From Litomosoides sigmodontis (taxonomy: Eukaryota > Nematoda > Chromadorea > Rhabditida > Onchocercidae), in contig OY718805.1 in NCBI GenBank assembly GCA_963070105.1, positions 4,708,001 through 4,772,000 of the forward strand: 64,000 nucleotides of DNA, given 5' to 3'. Of the stretch, positions 40,086 to 50,771 are shown in pieces. The first letter of the stretch is position 1, and each line of letters starts with the position of its first letter. Both the position numbers and the translations under genes were made by a program. The notes beneath the pieces are model-generated. The model was given only the letters and a program-made list of their open reading frames with translations. It ran no database searches and was not told the DNA's origin.

Positions 40086-40465
40086 ATCAATTGACCAGTT
40101 GTTAGTACAAAAAAATAAAAGTAGGTGCAAGTGACAAGTGCGCGTTATTTATTGTATACGCACGTTAATTTGCGTGTGCTATCGTAAATATAAGCGGAAA
40201 GATAATGTATTCAAAATGAACAAATGTTACTCGAAATGTATAAATTATTGTTAATTATTAAACCATTTTTATTGCTTTAATAGTTATTTGGAGGAATTGG
40301 TAGTTTCTTGCTTTTCTTTTTTTAATTCTTTATAGCGGTCATTGCAACGTTGACGACCGTTGCAGAGAGAAGGACTTTTCATTTTGAGCTACAAAAGGTG
40401 AGGTAGAAAATTTTTTGAGAAAAAGAACACCGAAAGATTAGAGGTGAAATTCGCTAACAGAAAGA

Positions 40466-41304
40466 ATGCCGGAAAATACTTCGATTCATATCAAAACGGA
40501 TAATAAGAGCAACAAATTGTTTTCTGTACCGATAACGGTAAGTATTCGGGAAAATTTACGTTTCGATAGAATCACTCATCCAGATTAAGTAATGAAAACC
40601 AACGTAAAATTGAATTGAGAGGTGAAAATGAAGACTGAAATGGCGTATATGTAAGTAAAGGTGTGGATATACATGCTATTGGTACTGTTCTTAATTGCAA
40701 CTATGGTAATTTGCATACGTGGTCTTATTGATTACGGATTTACGCTCGATTCAATTCCAAATTTCTTACTTATTATTGCACTACTTATTGTTTCAATCGT
40801 TAATGTATTTGCCGTCACAATCGAGCGAAGATTATTCATTGTGCCGTTAATTTGGATGATTGTTAGTTGATGACAAAAATGATCCTTTGAAAAAAATGTT
40901 GACAAGTCAGAAAATTATTCGGATAAATATTACTTTCATATTCTACCAGAATTCATCATTTGAAATTAATTGGATTAAAAGGAACGCACCATGCATCGAC
41001 CGTAAATTGCAGACAGCATTAGCTCTATTAACTGCATTCGTATTCTTCTATCGAGTTTACGTCTTTCGACGGGATAATGGAGAAAGTAAGTAACGTAACG
41101 CTTCCTCCTTGTTAAGCCGTAAATTGGTAATGAAACGCCAGTACACATTACTTAGCACTTCGTTACACTTATCCTCTAGCAACTAATGTTGCAGTTACGG
41201 AATTATTTTGGTCAACGATTACATATGCACTGCTACTGGCACTATTTGCATTCGCTTTTTACGTAATACGTTCCTGGAAACGAATGATTAAAAAAGGACA
41301 TTAA
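40466..41304 (+). CDS. Four-pass membrane protein, unrecognised
   Basis: Four exons join in phase: 40466-40537, 40661-40861, 40950-41085 and 41180-41304 (177 aa). The ATG sits five bases after CGCTAACAG, suggesting trans-splicing. A hydrophilic N-terminus is followed by four hydrophobic segments: VWIYMLLVLFLIATMVICI, FLLIIALLIVSIVNVFAV, ALALLTAFVFFYRVYVF and TITYALLLALFAFAFYVI. The C-terminus is short and basic (RSWKRMIKKGH), with its Lys-rich end suited to the cytosolic face. No Cys pattern of tetraspanins or claudins is evident, so the family remains unknown. Introns are all under 125 bp. Confidence 0.7.
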
Positions 41305-42473
41305 CAGTGAGATGGAAAAGTGAAAGTTAAATGAAATCGATGGAATAATTAGTTGAACACTTCCTCTCGAAGCTCAAGCATTTGCTGAGTTAATAAAAGT
41401 TCGCAACGTTCTACGTGATATCTGTCCATTTCAGTTGAAAAATTTTGGAGTAATGCCAGACATTCACATTAACGCCCTTGTCTTTTAACATGAAATTGCT
41501 AGAATAGTACCGTACTGAAGAAGCAAAGCAGTGCGCCAATAGTTTTGACAAAGTACAACGAGCATGCGCTGTCGGTTAGTCACTTTACTGACATTAAGCT
41601 GAGCTCAGCTAACTTCCATTCTGCGCGTTTCGAAACGAAAGGAAAGGAAAGGAAAGGAAAGGAAAGGAATCGAAATAACAAACGACAGCTAGAGGATCGA
41701 AAGAATTAGTCACTGGCCTATTCCAGCATGTCTCATTTGTTCAGTGATGAATACTACTAATTTCCAAATTGCAATGTTGTGCTTTGGAATTAGAAAAGAT
41801 GCAGCACCCAGTTCCGTGTGCTTCTGATAATATTCAATTCAAACAATTGCATGCCTTACAAACGCTGCACAACATTCATCAAAACATAGGTAAAGGAATT
41901 AAATTTTATTCACAACTACCACTTCGAAGATGACCGTACGAAATTATTCATGTGGACGAAGCACTGTTCGGCTAGAATCAACCTAGAAAGAGTTGTTGAA
42001 GTATAATATAACTTCCATGCCACTGCAACTGCTGAAATCGTAATGAAACTGGAGATACACTCACTCATCCGAAAGTACACATACAGCGATTCTCAGCAAA
42101 TAAATAGCAGAAGTCATTCAGTTACACATGGAATGATTGAAATCTCAGGTCTCCAGAAATTGCACTAAATCCTGAACAAACGCTTCAAGTAGCATGAATA
42201 ACTTTGAGAAGAGATTTATACGAACAAAATTTCAGAAGTTATAAGTGCAAAATGAGTATTTATTGATTAACATCAGTTTAATAAACATCAGAAAGCCGGA
42301 AGAAATCCAAACAAAAGGCATGGAATTTACGATTAAAGTTATTTTCTATCACAATCAGCAAAGTTGACATCAAAAGGGCTTCAAATAACTTTCGAAGTAT
42401 TACTCAATCGATCGGTCGCTTTATTGTTTTTCAATGCTCAATTATAGAAGGAGAAGCTTAGCAGATTCTAGGA
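41305..42473. other. Intergenic stretch with (GGAAA)n
   Basis: Contains a (GGAAA) run at about 41636-41668. From about 42280 it is diverged 3' flank shared with mucin copy B (around 49060-49250). No exon recognised. Confidence 0.5.
41636..41668. repeat. (GGAAA)n microsatellite
   Basis: Six to seven uninterrupted pentanucleotide units. Confidence 0.9.
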
Positions 42474-43750
42474 CTACTGCGTGAACAATGAATTCCACAA
42501 GTTCGTTGCATACTTGGAATCTGAACTCCACACGCTAGATGTGCAAACGGTACACTTTGGATACCACCAACACCACCAACACCAGATATACACCGCCTTG
42601 CCTGGAGAACTTGTTGTTGAAGTCCGAACTTTTGTTGACCCAGTTCCTGCTGGTGTAGTTGAGATTGATGGTCCTGTTGTGCTTATCATCGACGTCGTTG
42701 ATTTCGTGGTACCTGATGTCGTAGAAACTGATGTCGTCGACGTCGTTGATTTCGTGGTACCTGATGTCGTAGAAACTGATGTCGTCGACGTCGTTGATTT
42801 CGTGGTACCTGATGTCGTAGAGACTGATGTCGTCGACGTCGTTGATTTCGTGGTACCTGATGTCGTAGAGACTGATGTCGTCGACGTCGTTGATTTCGTG
42901 GTACCTGATGTCGTAGAGACTGATGTCGCCGGCGTCGTTGATTTCGTGGTAACTGTTGTCGTAGAGACTGATGTCGCCGGCGTCGTTGATTTCGTGGTAA
43001 CTGTTGTCGTAGAGGCTGATGTCGCCGGCGTCGATGATTTCGTGGTACCTGATGTCTTCGACGTCGATGATTTCGTGGTACTTGATGTCTTCGACGTCGT
43101 TGGTTTCGTGGTACTTGATGTCGTAGAGGCCGTCGTTGTTTTCGTGGTACTTGATGTCTTCGACGTCGTTGGTTTCGTGGTACTTGATGTCGTAGAGGCC
43201 GTCGTTGTTTTCGTGGTACTTGATGTCTTCGACGTCGTTGGTTTCGTGGTACTTGATGTCGTAGAGGCCGTCGTTGTTTTCGTGGTACTTGATGTCTTCG
43301 ACGTCGTTGGTTTCGTGGTACTTGATGTCGTAGAGGACGTCGTTGTTTTCGTTGTCGTTGACGTTTTCACAGTTGTTGTTTTTGTCGTTTTAGATGTTGT
43401 TTTTGCTGTTGTTGTCGTTGACGTCGTTTTTGCTGGCGTTGTAGTTGATGTTGTGCTACTACTGGCTTGCGATGCGCGAGGCTGTAGTGATTTATTTTAA
43501 ACACGAAAGTATGAGAAATATTGGGAAGCGATGGGAATAAATTTCAATTCATTTTTTCACATTTTCAATTTACTCGCTCAATCAAATGATCGACAAAACT
43601 TGAAGAATAAAGGCTTCTTAGGAGATTTGTTTTAGCGACGAAAAGTGTCAAATTTTAGAAGACAAAAGTTGCTGAAAGAGATAAATTTGGTACCGTTACG
43701 CAAAGCAGAAAGAAGGCAACGATGACGACATCGAGTACTTCTGTTTTCAT
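42474..43750 (-). CDS. Ser/Thr-rich secreted mucin, sheath-protein (SHP3-like) candidate, long copy
   Basis: Two exons, 43700-43750 and 42474-43481, join in phase 0 (TGC/GTAACG ... CACTACAG/CCTCGC), giving 352 residues. Exon 1 and the first codons of exon 2 encode a signal peptide (MKTEVLDVVIVAFFLLCPRA, likely cut after SQA). The body is almost pure Thr/Ser/Lys/Pro: about four 23-residue units around KTTTASTTSSTTKPTTSKTS, then about seven 16-residue units of TTKSTTSTTSVSTTSG type, dense O-glycosylation targets. The end is a compact Cys/Trp domain with WCWWCWWYPKCTVC and closing LWNSLFTQ. A signal peptide, Ser/Thr repeats and an aromatic/Cys tail, in tandem gene copies, fit the mucin-like microfilarial sheath proteins described from Brugia and Litomosoides. 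That identity is from memory of the family, not from an alignment. The opposite strand carries a long artefactual ORF. Confidence 0.82.
42691..43340 (-). repeat. Coding minisatellite (48-bp and 69-bp units)
   Basis: Two adjoining repeat arrays inside the long mucin: units of 48 bp (16 residues) at about 42691-43070 and units of 69 bp (23 residues) at about 43075-43340. Neighbouring units are nearly identical, so copy number probably varies between individuals. All unit lengths are multiples of three. Confidence 0.9.
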
Positions 43751-44684
43751 CGCTAATTTAATCGATCAGATCCAAGCTAAATGGAGAAGCAATTGCTTAT
43801 GGAACGAATCACACCTAGTAAAATCATGATTAAGCACAAATTAGCAATCACTCGAACTTTAAGTTGCACGACGCAAAGTTCTGCTCCCACTTGCGAATCC
43901 GATTTAGTGCATTTTGAATAGATGCAATGATCCCCGTGTTTCCGTCCTGCTACTATTTCCATATGAACTGTGATTTGTGGAAAGAAGGAAGTGTGAATTC
44001 CATCCTTCCCTTCCGGTGTCCGGCAAGAACCGACGAAGGAGCACTTGGTTTTTAAATTTCATTGCGATTAACATACGCGAGAATTGTTGTTGCGTCGAAC
44101 ATCCGTCCTGCTGCGAATGTACTGAAAAATTTGAAGACATTTATATAAAAATTGTGTTTCATTCTGCATTTGTGGAACAGTACAATTGAATTGAATTGTA
44201 AACATTGCCTTTCGAAATAGCACCACTCATCCAAAGCTTCGGGAAAGCGGCCATTGTTTAAAGCATCGCACCAAAGACCTCGCATTTCCGTTGAAATTGG
44301 CGATTTTTCTCCTAAAAATAAAAAGTAAAAAGCATAAAAATCTTTAAATGTCTTAAAAATTCCAGTAATTCGTGATGTTTGAATGAAACGGATCGTTCAC
44401 AACAAATAAATTGCTTCCAAATCCTTATGGGTCTGAACGACCCGAACGGCGGTTACGGTCGGCAACAACTCATCACTTGCAGCGACAATTTATGCATCAA
44501 ATCGACGTAAAAACCTTAGCGTCGCAAATCAATTATTGGCGTTTCGTCTCACTCCAAAATCGTTGTCTTTCATTTAAACATTTCAGGCGCAATATCATTT
44601 CACCGGAAGAATTTACAACTCTCATTTCCGGTAGCAATAATTCGCGAATTTTATCAATCAGTTAATGCGATACTCACCAGGTCA
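43448..44684. repeat. Segmental duplication, copy A (mucin exon 1 and upstream flank)
   Basis: Matches 49535-50771 at a constant offset of 6087 bp. I count only about four single-base differences by eye over some 1.24 kb (for example near 44016, 44311, 44627 and 44645) and no gaps. It covers the start of exon 2, the intron, exon 1 and about 930 bp upstream of the ATG. Several short ORFs on both strands are shared merely because the DNA is duplicated. Confidence 0.92.
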
Positions 44685-45021
44685 ATTGTGTCATTACAGC
44701 GGTATAGTTCAAGTGTACTGGGAATTGTCATATTCTCATACGGGAATCATCATTCCCAATATATCGCTTTTTTTAAATTTATTTGAATTACTTACGGGAA
44801 AGAGGAAGCTTGGCTGAAGAGCTGAAGATAGAGAAAAACCGGAAGTTTTATTTTTGATGTCTTATAGTATTGAGAAGTGATATTTGCTGTAGTGGTATGT
44901 GTTCGTTTATGTCAGGCGCTTTTGAAATTTGTTGTAGTGATATTTGTTCGTTTATGTCAGACTTAGCTAATTTAAGTTGGACTGAAATTGATAAGTTTGT
45001 TAGAAGGTTTGAATCCTTCCA
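44685..45021. other. Spacer between mucin copy A flank and the membrane-protein gene
   Basis: Contains a degenerate direct repeat around TTCGTTTATGTCAG (about 44903 and 44948). Otherwise nothing recognised. Confidence 0.5.
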
Positions 45022-47976
45022 CTAATTCTGGACTTTCTGCGTCTCTTCCTGATCTTGTATTTCAAGATTAATTTCCTCTTCTGGCGACCACTCAATCTCG
45101 TCGTGCTCCGATTGGGTTGTCTGTTCAAAACGAGCTTCCAGGACACCTGAATCACGGAGCAATCATATTTATAAACCTTTTATTTTAGCATATTATTAGT
45201 ATGGCATGACGCTTGAAATATTAACTAAAATAGATTAAATTAAACCTATTTTTCTATAAAATTTAGCTTTTTTAATTTCAGTTTTAATATTCTCATAATG
45301 TTGACTTTAAAAATCTTTGTTTCATCGAATCATTTAAAAAAAAAACAGTAAAGGACAAGTCATCTAGGCATGAGTATGCTTTGAAATTACTAAATTACTA
45401 AATAAAATGCTGCCGTGATCTGTTGATGTAATTGGTCACGAGAATTTGTGGCCTAACTTCGTCGCCCTATGTTCTGCTCATTTCTTACATTTGAGAGAAT
45501 ATTTTCGCAGGACGTAAAATGACTCAAAGTTGCATCATTAAGGCGGCAAATTAGAAACATTTGCAAGTAAAACTAAATTTGAATTTTTCATTTCTTAATA
45601 GACTACCGCTTCCTCTTACAGAACGTCCTGTAGCACTCAATAAACGTAAAAACTAGAGTAATCACTAAAAATTACTCAAAAACTTCGAGGAAAAGTAAGA
45701 GACGAGCGAGAAAAATTCTTAAAAAGACTTAAATTCTCTGAAATCGTTCCATTATTTCACAAACGTAAATGTCACAGCGGAAAATTAATAAAGGAAGGAA
45801 CTTCATATAGCAAATAACCTTCTTGACAAAAATTTCAATAATGTTTTCAAATTTTTGTTAACAAAAATCCCAATTAAAGAATGCGTAGGAATGATTAAAA
45901 AGCGGGAGAAGACTGAATTGGAAGAGAGCCACAGCCACAGGTAACAGAATTCATCAAGCATTTGTTCGTAGCCGTTTCTGATTAAGCTATCAATCAGTTG
46001 GTTTCAATGGCTTATCGGAAGCACGAAAGGCCTAAGACATATTGCTTTTATTCTTGTCTGCGCAGAGAGATTCAAGTGATACGTCGCTCATTCTAGTAGC
46101 TCCTTCTGCAGTGCTTCTTTCATTTTTTGCTAAGTCTCAGCTACAACATCAAGCACGGATATCTGCGCTTAACAGCGCAAGTATCCGAGCAGATTGGATC
46201 GAAGGCACATCTTCTTAGCATTGACAGCTTACAGACGTGTACAGCAAACACTCCTTCAAATGAGTTCAAGAGCAAGTTCAAAACGAAGTAATCTAATAAA
46301 ATATCAGACGAAATTAATCTCGCACAACAACAACAACAACAAACCGTCCCACGCCGGCATTGTCAGAATTTCGCCTTTCGCATTTAATTGATTACCGCTC
46401 ACTTCACAATGCTTCTAAAAATGCGTGGACTGTATTATAGCACCTCGATTATCAAAATAATTTATAATTGAGTGCTTCAGAGGATCGTACCGCTATATTC
46501 AAGCATAGTGCTCCCTGCTAAGGCTTTGACTATTGTCTTACCGCAGTTGCCAGTGGGATGACAATTTTATGCCAATGTGATCGGAGATTTTTCCACATAA
46601 ATAAAACAATTGCGACCCAAATGAAGACAGGTATTAGCATCCAATAAATAATTAGCATGAATATCCATATTCTGCAGAAAATACGTTTCATTTTTGCGGA
46701 GTTAAAAATGGATAGTTTACTATGATAAAAACTGATTCAAAAATCATCAACAAATTGTCAGTAGGACAAACATGCTGCCATTATCAGCCTGCTTATTAAC
46801 CATTTGAATAGTTTCGGCAACATATTTCAAGCAATTTAATTTTGTTGCGATGTAACTAAAAAGGGAAATGAAATTGAGATGAACATTTTTTGGAATGATA
46901 TTAATGGGAGCTTTCGAAATTAACTTCCCTCTTTCATTTAAGCAATATTTATTCGTAAATTCTGCTCTTTCAGTGATAATCGAAGTATTTTATTTTTTAT
47001 TTTTCCAAAAATGCTTAAGCTATCACTTGTTAGTATGATTGATGACGTCTTTTAAAGCCTAATAAATGATCGGTGGAAAAGTTAACAAACACGTTTATGT
47101 CGTTCAATTCATAAATTGCAACAGTTGTTATCATGCTTGCAACTGTGTTATCAAGTTTTGTGAATATTCGATTAGCTTGCAAATACGCCGATTCTTCAAT
47201 TTGGCGCTTTTGTCGTTCTGCTTTTTTGGTTACTGTATTTGTTGGAGATTGCATGATTATTATTCCTTCTAATGGTAATGACACAAACAGGTGCTACCTC
47301 TACCTCATCTGTCTTGTGCACTATTGGAAATTTCGATCGAAATCAATTATTTAGTGAGAAGATGGAAGTATCATTATTTTACGGTACGTTTGAATCGATT
47401 ACGGCAGCAATCATTAAGCTATTCTTCAAACTATGCTAGATGATCTAAACAGATGATCAGCTTTCATGCTGCGCCTTTGCTTTGATCACATGAATGGTAT
47501 GATCAGTTTTACTGATAGTGACGTGATTATATATATATCAGGCAATATCAGTAGTACACCTGATATAGTGTTCTGCAAATGTGAAATGATAAAAAACACA
47601 TTGAAAGTACGACGTACACATCGAGCTTAAAAATAGTGTTTGATAGTATTTTGAATTCATTATCTCATGTAAATCATCCATTTCTTGCATCCTTTCATCC
47701 TTGATCTTTGACGTCAAATCACTGGCCTAAATGAAAGATGCAAAATTGGTTATACTGCATGTATTTGGTACATTTGCGCTCGCTACAGCAACCGATAATG
47801 AAGTCTGTTTCAGGCTCGATTTTTTGGTGAGCGACTGAAGCGAACACACATTACGCTCTTTACAACACGACTTCTCGCTGTTGAAAGCTTACCGAAATAA
47901 CTGGAGGAGCATTTTCAAAGATGCGAGGTGCGTTCATCGATACAAACAGTATCGCAAAGATCCTTCCTAGAAGCAT
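45022..47976 (-). CDS. Single-pass (type I) membrane protein, unrecognised; middle exons unresolved
   Basis: Supported exons: 47893-47976 (MLLGRIFAILFVSMNAPRIF..., a signal peptide, ending TCG/GTAAGC), 46772-46855, 46542-46671, 46345-46414 and 45022-45146. The last four join in phase. They encode a segment with KLNCLKYVAETIQM, a strong transmembrane helix (WIFMLIIYWMLIPVFIWVAI...), a juxtamembrane basic stretch, and an acidic cytosolic tail ending EEEINLEIQDQEETQKVQN. One or more exons between 46856 and 47892 are missing from the model. A 47030-47284 frame with KKAERQKRQIEESAYLQANR looks coding but could not be joined in phase. The layout is that of a small receptor-like or surface protein; no domain was recognised. 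It lies between the two mucin copies on the same strand. Confidence 0.55.
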
Positions 47977-48617
47977 TCTAATTACTTTTAATTTTATTTT
48001 TGGCAACTACCGTACTTGATTAAATCAACAGCCTGAATTAGAGGCAATGCGGTTTCTATTTCATGTACCGAAACTTCATAAAAATTACATGAAAACTTAC
48101 TCATTACTTCTACACGCTGTTAGTATCAACTCAGTGAACCGTAATGAAAATAATCAATTAAAAACAATGTGCTAATTCTATCTCATCTAACCGTTAATTG
48201 CTTATGCAATTTTGCAAAATTTGCATATGGGCGCAAGACATTATACAACAAGTTAAATCGAAGATTGCTCCTAATTTTGGTTACACACATCAGAAACTAG
48301 TGATGTTGCAGAAATATTTTTGAAGAGCATAAATATGAAATGATAGGATCATTTAACCTTCTCTTCTCGACGAGAATTCTGTTGATTGAATCAGAAGTAC
48401 AATCTCTGTGATAATGCGCTTTAGTGACTAAGAAGTCCTCTGAGAGAGCAATAATATGTCACTGATGTCATTCAAAAATTTTGCACTTTAGAAGAAAATT
48501 TCGGCACACAATTTAAGCAAAATGTTAAAGTTTACAAATCAGCGCGATGAAACGTAATTGTTTTAACTATTTTGAATTTCCGTTCTGAATTTTACAACGA
48601 TCAACTAAGTAGTTATT
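47977..48617. other. Intergenic stretch
   Basis: 5' flank of the membrane-protein gene and of the small plus-strand ORF. Nothing specific recognised. Confidence 0.45.
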
Positions 48618-48869
48618 ATGTCGGTGAACACTCAACGATGTATGAATTGTGGGAGAGAAGTCTCCCATCCCTGTGCTTTAATTGGTGCAGGAAATTTTTG
48701 CACAACAAGAAACGTGATCGGTACGTAGTAATTTCCGTAGCATTGGTGAATCCTTTTGCTAACTTATCCTTCAATGGCTTACTTTATTGCCTGAGCAATG
48801 AAAGCCTGAAAAACTATTGGAAATGACCCACTAACTTAAGTTTGTTTTGCAGGAACGCCGTTTTGCTGA
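48618..48869 (+). CDS. Tiny Cys-rich ORF (39 residues), two exons
   Basis: Exons 48618-48720 and 48853-48869 join in phase (ATCG/GTACGT ... GTTTTGCAG/GAACG) to give a 39-residue product with five cysteines, including CMNC at residues 8-11 and a final Cys before the stop. The splice sites are good, but there is no signal peptide, so either this is a small zinc-binding-type protein, or part of a longer gene, or chance. It lies between the two mucin genes on the opposite strand. Confidence 0.3.
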
Positions 48870-49253
48870 TACTATTACGTAGCTAAAAACATAACCAGTA
48901 TGCTCCTACAGAACGCCGTCGAAGCAGAAGTTGCAAGGAATGATTGAAATCTGAGATATGCCACTTTGGATGAGTAATGTTTTAAAGGAATTTATACAAA
49001 TAGAATTAAACAGCTATATGCGCAAAAGCATTATTTATTGTTTCACATAATTTGATAAATGTCGGCGCGTTAAAAGAAATCCAAAAAAAAGCACAGAATT
49101 TAAAATTGAAGTTGTTTTCTACCACAATATACACATTAATCAAGGCAAATTCACCAAACTTTAAATAGCTTTTAAAGTATTACTCAACCGATCGGTCACT
49201 TCAGTGTTTTTCAATGCTCAATTATAGAAGGAGAAGCTTAGCAGATTTTAGGA
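48870..49253. other. 3' flank of mucin copy B
   Basis: From about 49060 it shows diverged similarity to the 3' flank of copy A (around 42280-42473), with many substitutions and small gaps. No gene seen. Confidence 0.6.
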
Positions 49254-49837
49254 CTACTGTGAGAACAATGAATTCCACAAGTCCGTTGCATACTTGGAAT
49301 CCGAACTCCACACGCTAGATGTGCAAACGGTACACTTTGGATACCACCAACACCACCAACACCAGATATACACCGCCTTGCCTGGAGAACTTGTTGTCCG
49401 AGTATGTCGAGATGTTGAAGTTGAAGTCACTGAAGTTGTTGTAAATGAAGTTGTTGTAAATGAAGTTGTTGTAAATGAAGTCGTCGTCGATGGAGATTTT
49501 GTAGTGTGAGAGCTTGTTGTTTTTGTGGAAACTGATGTTGTGCTACTACTGGCTTGCGATGCGCGAGGCTGTAGTGATTTATTTTAAACACGAAAGTATG
49601 AGAAATATTGGGAAGCGATGGGAATAAATTTCAATTCATTTTTTCACATTTTCAATTTACTCGCTCAATCAAATGATCGACAAAACTTGAAGAATAAAGG
49701 CTTCTTAGGAGATTTGTTTTAGCGACGAAAAGTGTCAAATTTTAGAAGACAAAAGTTGCTGAAAGAGATAAATTTGGTACCGTTACGCAAAGCAGAAAGA
49801 AGGCAACGATGACGACATCGAGTACTTCTGTTTTCAT
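49254..49837 (-). CDS. Ser/Thr-rich secreted mucin, sheath-protein (SHP3-like) candidate, short copy
   Basis: Paralogue of the 42474-43750 gene. Two exons, 49787-49837 and 49254-49568, join in phase 0, giving 121 residues. The signal peptide and the SSSTTS start of the mature protein are identical to the long copy, and the Cys/Trp tail differs only by ATD for ATN and FSQ for FTQ. The Ser/Thr domain is much shorter and of different sequence: it holds three 5-residue units (SFTTT) and lacks both the 16- and 23-residue repeats. The product is presumably secreted and O-glycosylated. Its upstream 930 bp are nearly identical to those of the long copy, so both are likely expressed in the same cells and stage. 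Confidence 0.82.
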
Positions 49838-50771
49838 CGCTAATTTAATCGATCAGATCCAAGCTAAATGGAGAAGCAATTGCTTATGGAACGAATCACA
49901 CCTAGTAAAATCATGATTAAGCACAAATTAGCAATCACTCGAACTTTAAGTTGCACGACGCAAAGTTCTGCTCCCACTTGCGAATCCGATTTAGTGCATT
50001 TTGAATAGATGCAATGATCCCCGTGTTTCCGTCCTGCTACTATTTCCATATGAACTGTGATTTGTGGAAAGAAGGAAGTGTAAATTCCATCCTTCCCTTC
50101 CGGTGTCCGGCAAGAACCGACGAAGGAGCACTTGGTTTTTAAATTTCATTGCGATTAACATACGCGAGAATTGTTGTTGCGTCGAACATCCGTCCTGCTG
50201 CGAATGTACTGAAAAATTTGAAGACATTTATATAAAAATTGTGTTTCATTCTGCATTTGTGGAACAGTACAATTGAATTGAATTGTAAACATTGCCTTTC
50301 GAAATAGCACCACTCATCCAAAGCTTCGGGAAAGCGGCCATTGTTTAAAGCATCGCACCAAAGACCTCGCATTTCCGTTGAAATTGGCGATTTTTCTCCT
50401 AAAAATAAAAAGCAAAAAGCATAAAAATCTTTAAATGTCTTAAAAATTCCAGTAATTCGTGATGTTTGAATGAAACGGATCGTTCACAACAAATAAATTG
50501 CTTCCAAATCCTTATGGGTCTGAACGACCCGAACGGCGGTTACGGTCGGCAACAACTCATCACTTGCAGCGACAATTTATGCATCAAATCGACGTAAAAA
50601 CCTTAGCGTCGCAAATCAATTATTGGCGTTTCGTCTCACTCCAAAATCGTTGTCTTTCATTTAAACATTTCAGGCGCAATATCATTTCACCGGAAGAATT
50701 TACAACTCTCATTTCCCGTAGCAATAATTCGCAAATTTTATCAATCAGTTAATGCGATACTCACCAGGTCA
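49535..50771. repeat. Segmental duplication, copy B (mucin exon 1 and upstream flank)
   Basis: Second copy of the 1.24-kb block at 43448-44684, direct orientation. Similarity stops abruptly after TCACCAGGTCA at 50771. No transposon ends or target-site duplication are visible at the edge. Confidence 0.92.

Noticed and set aside
42481..43500. 339-codon plus-strand ORF, rich in Val and Asp
   Set aside because: It is the mirror of the Thr/Ser repeat array. The minus strand has the signal peptide, intron and paralogue; the plus frame has none and is destroyed in copy B.
43777..44665. Several ORFs on both strands, repeated at 49864-50752
   Set aside because: They recur only because the DNA is duplicated and nearly unchanged. 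They overlap each other on both strands and lack splice or domain support.
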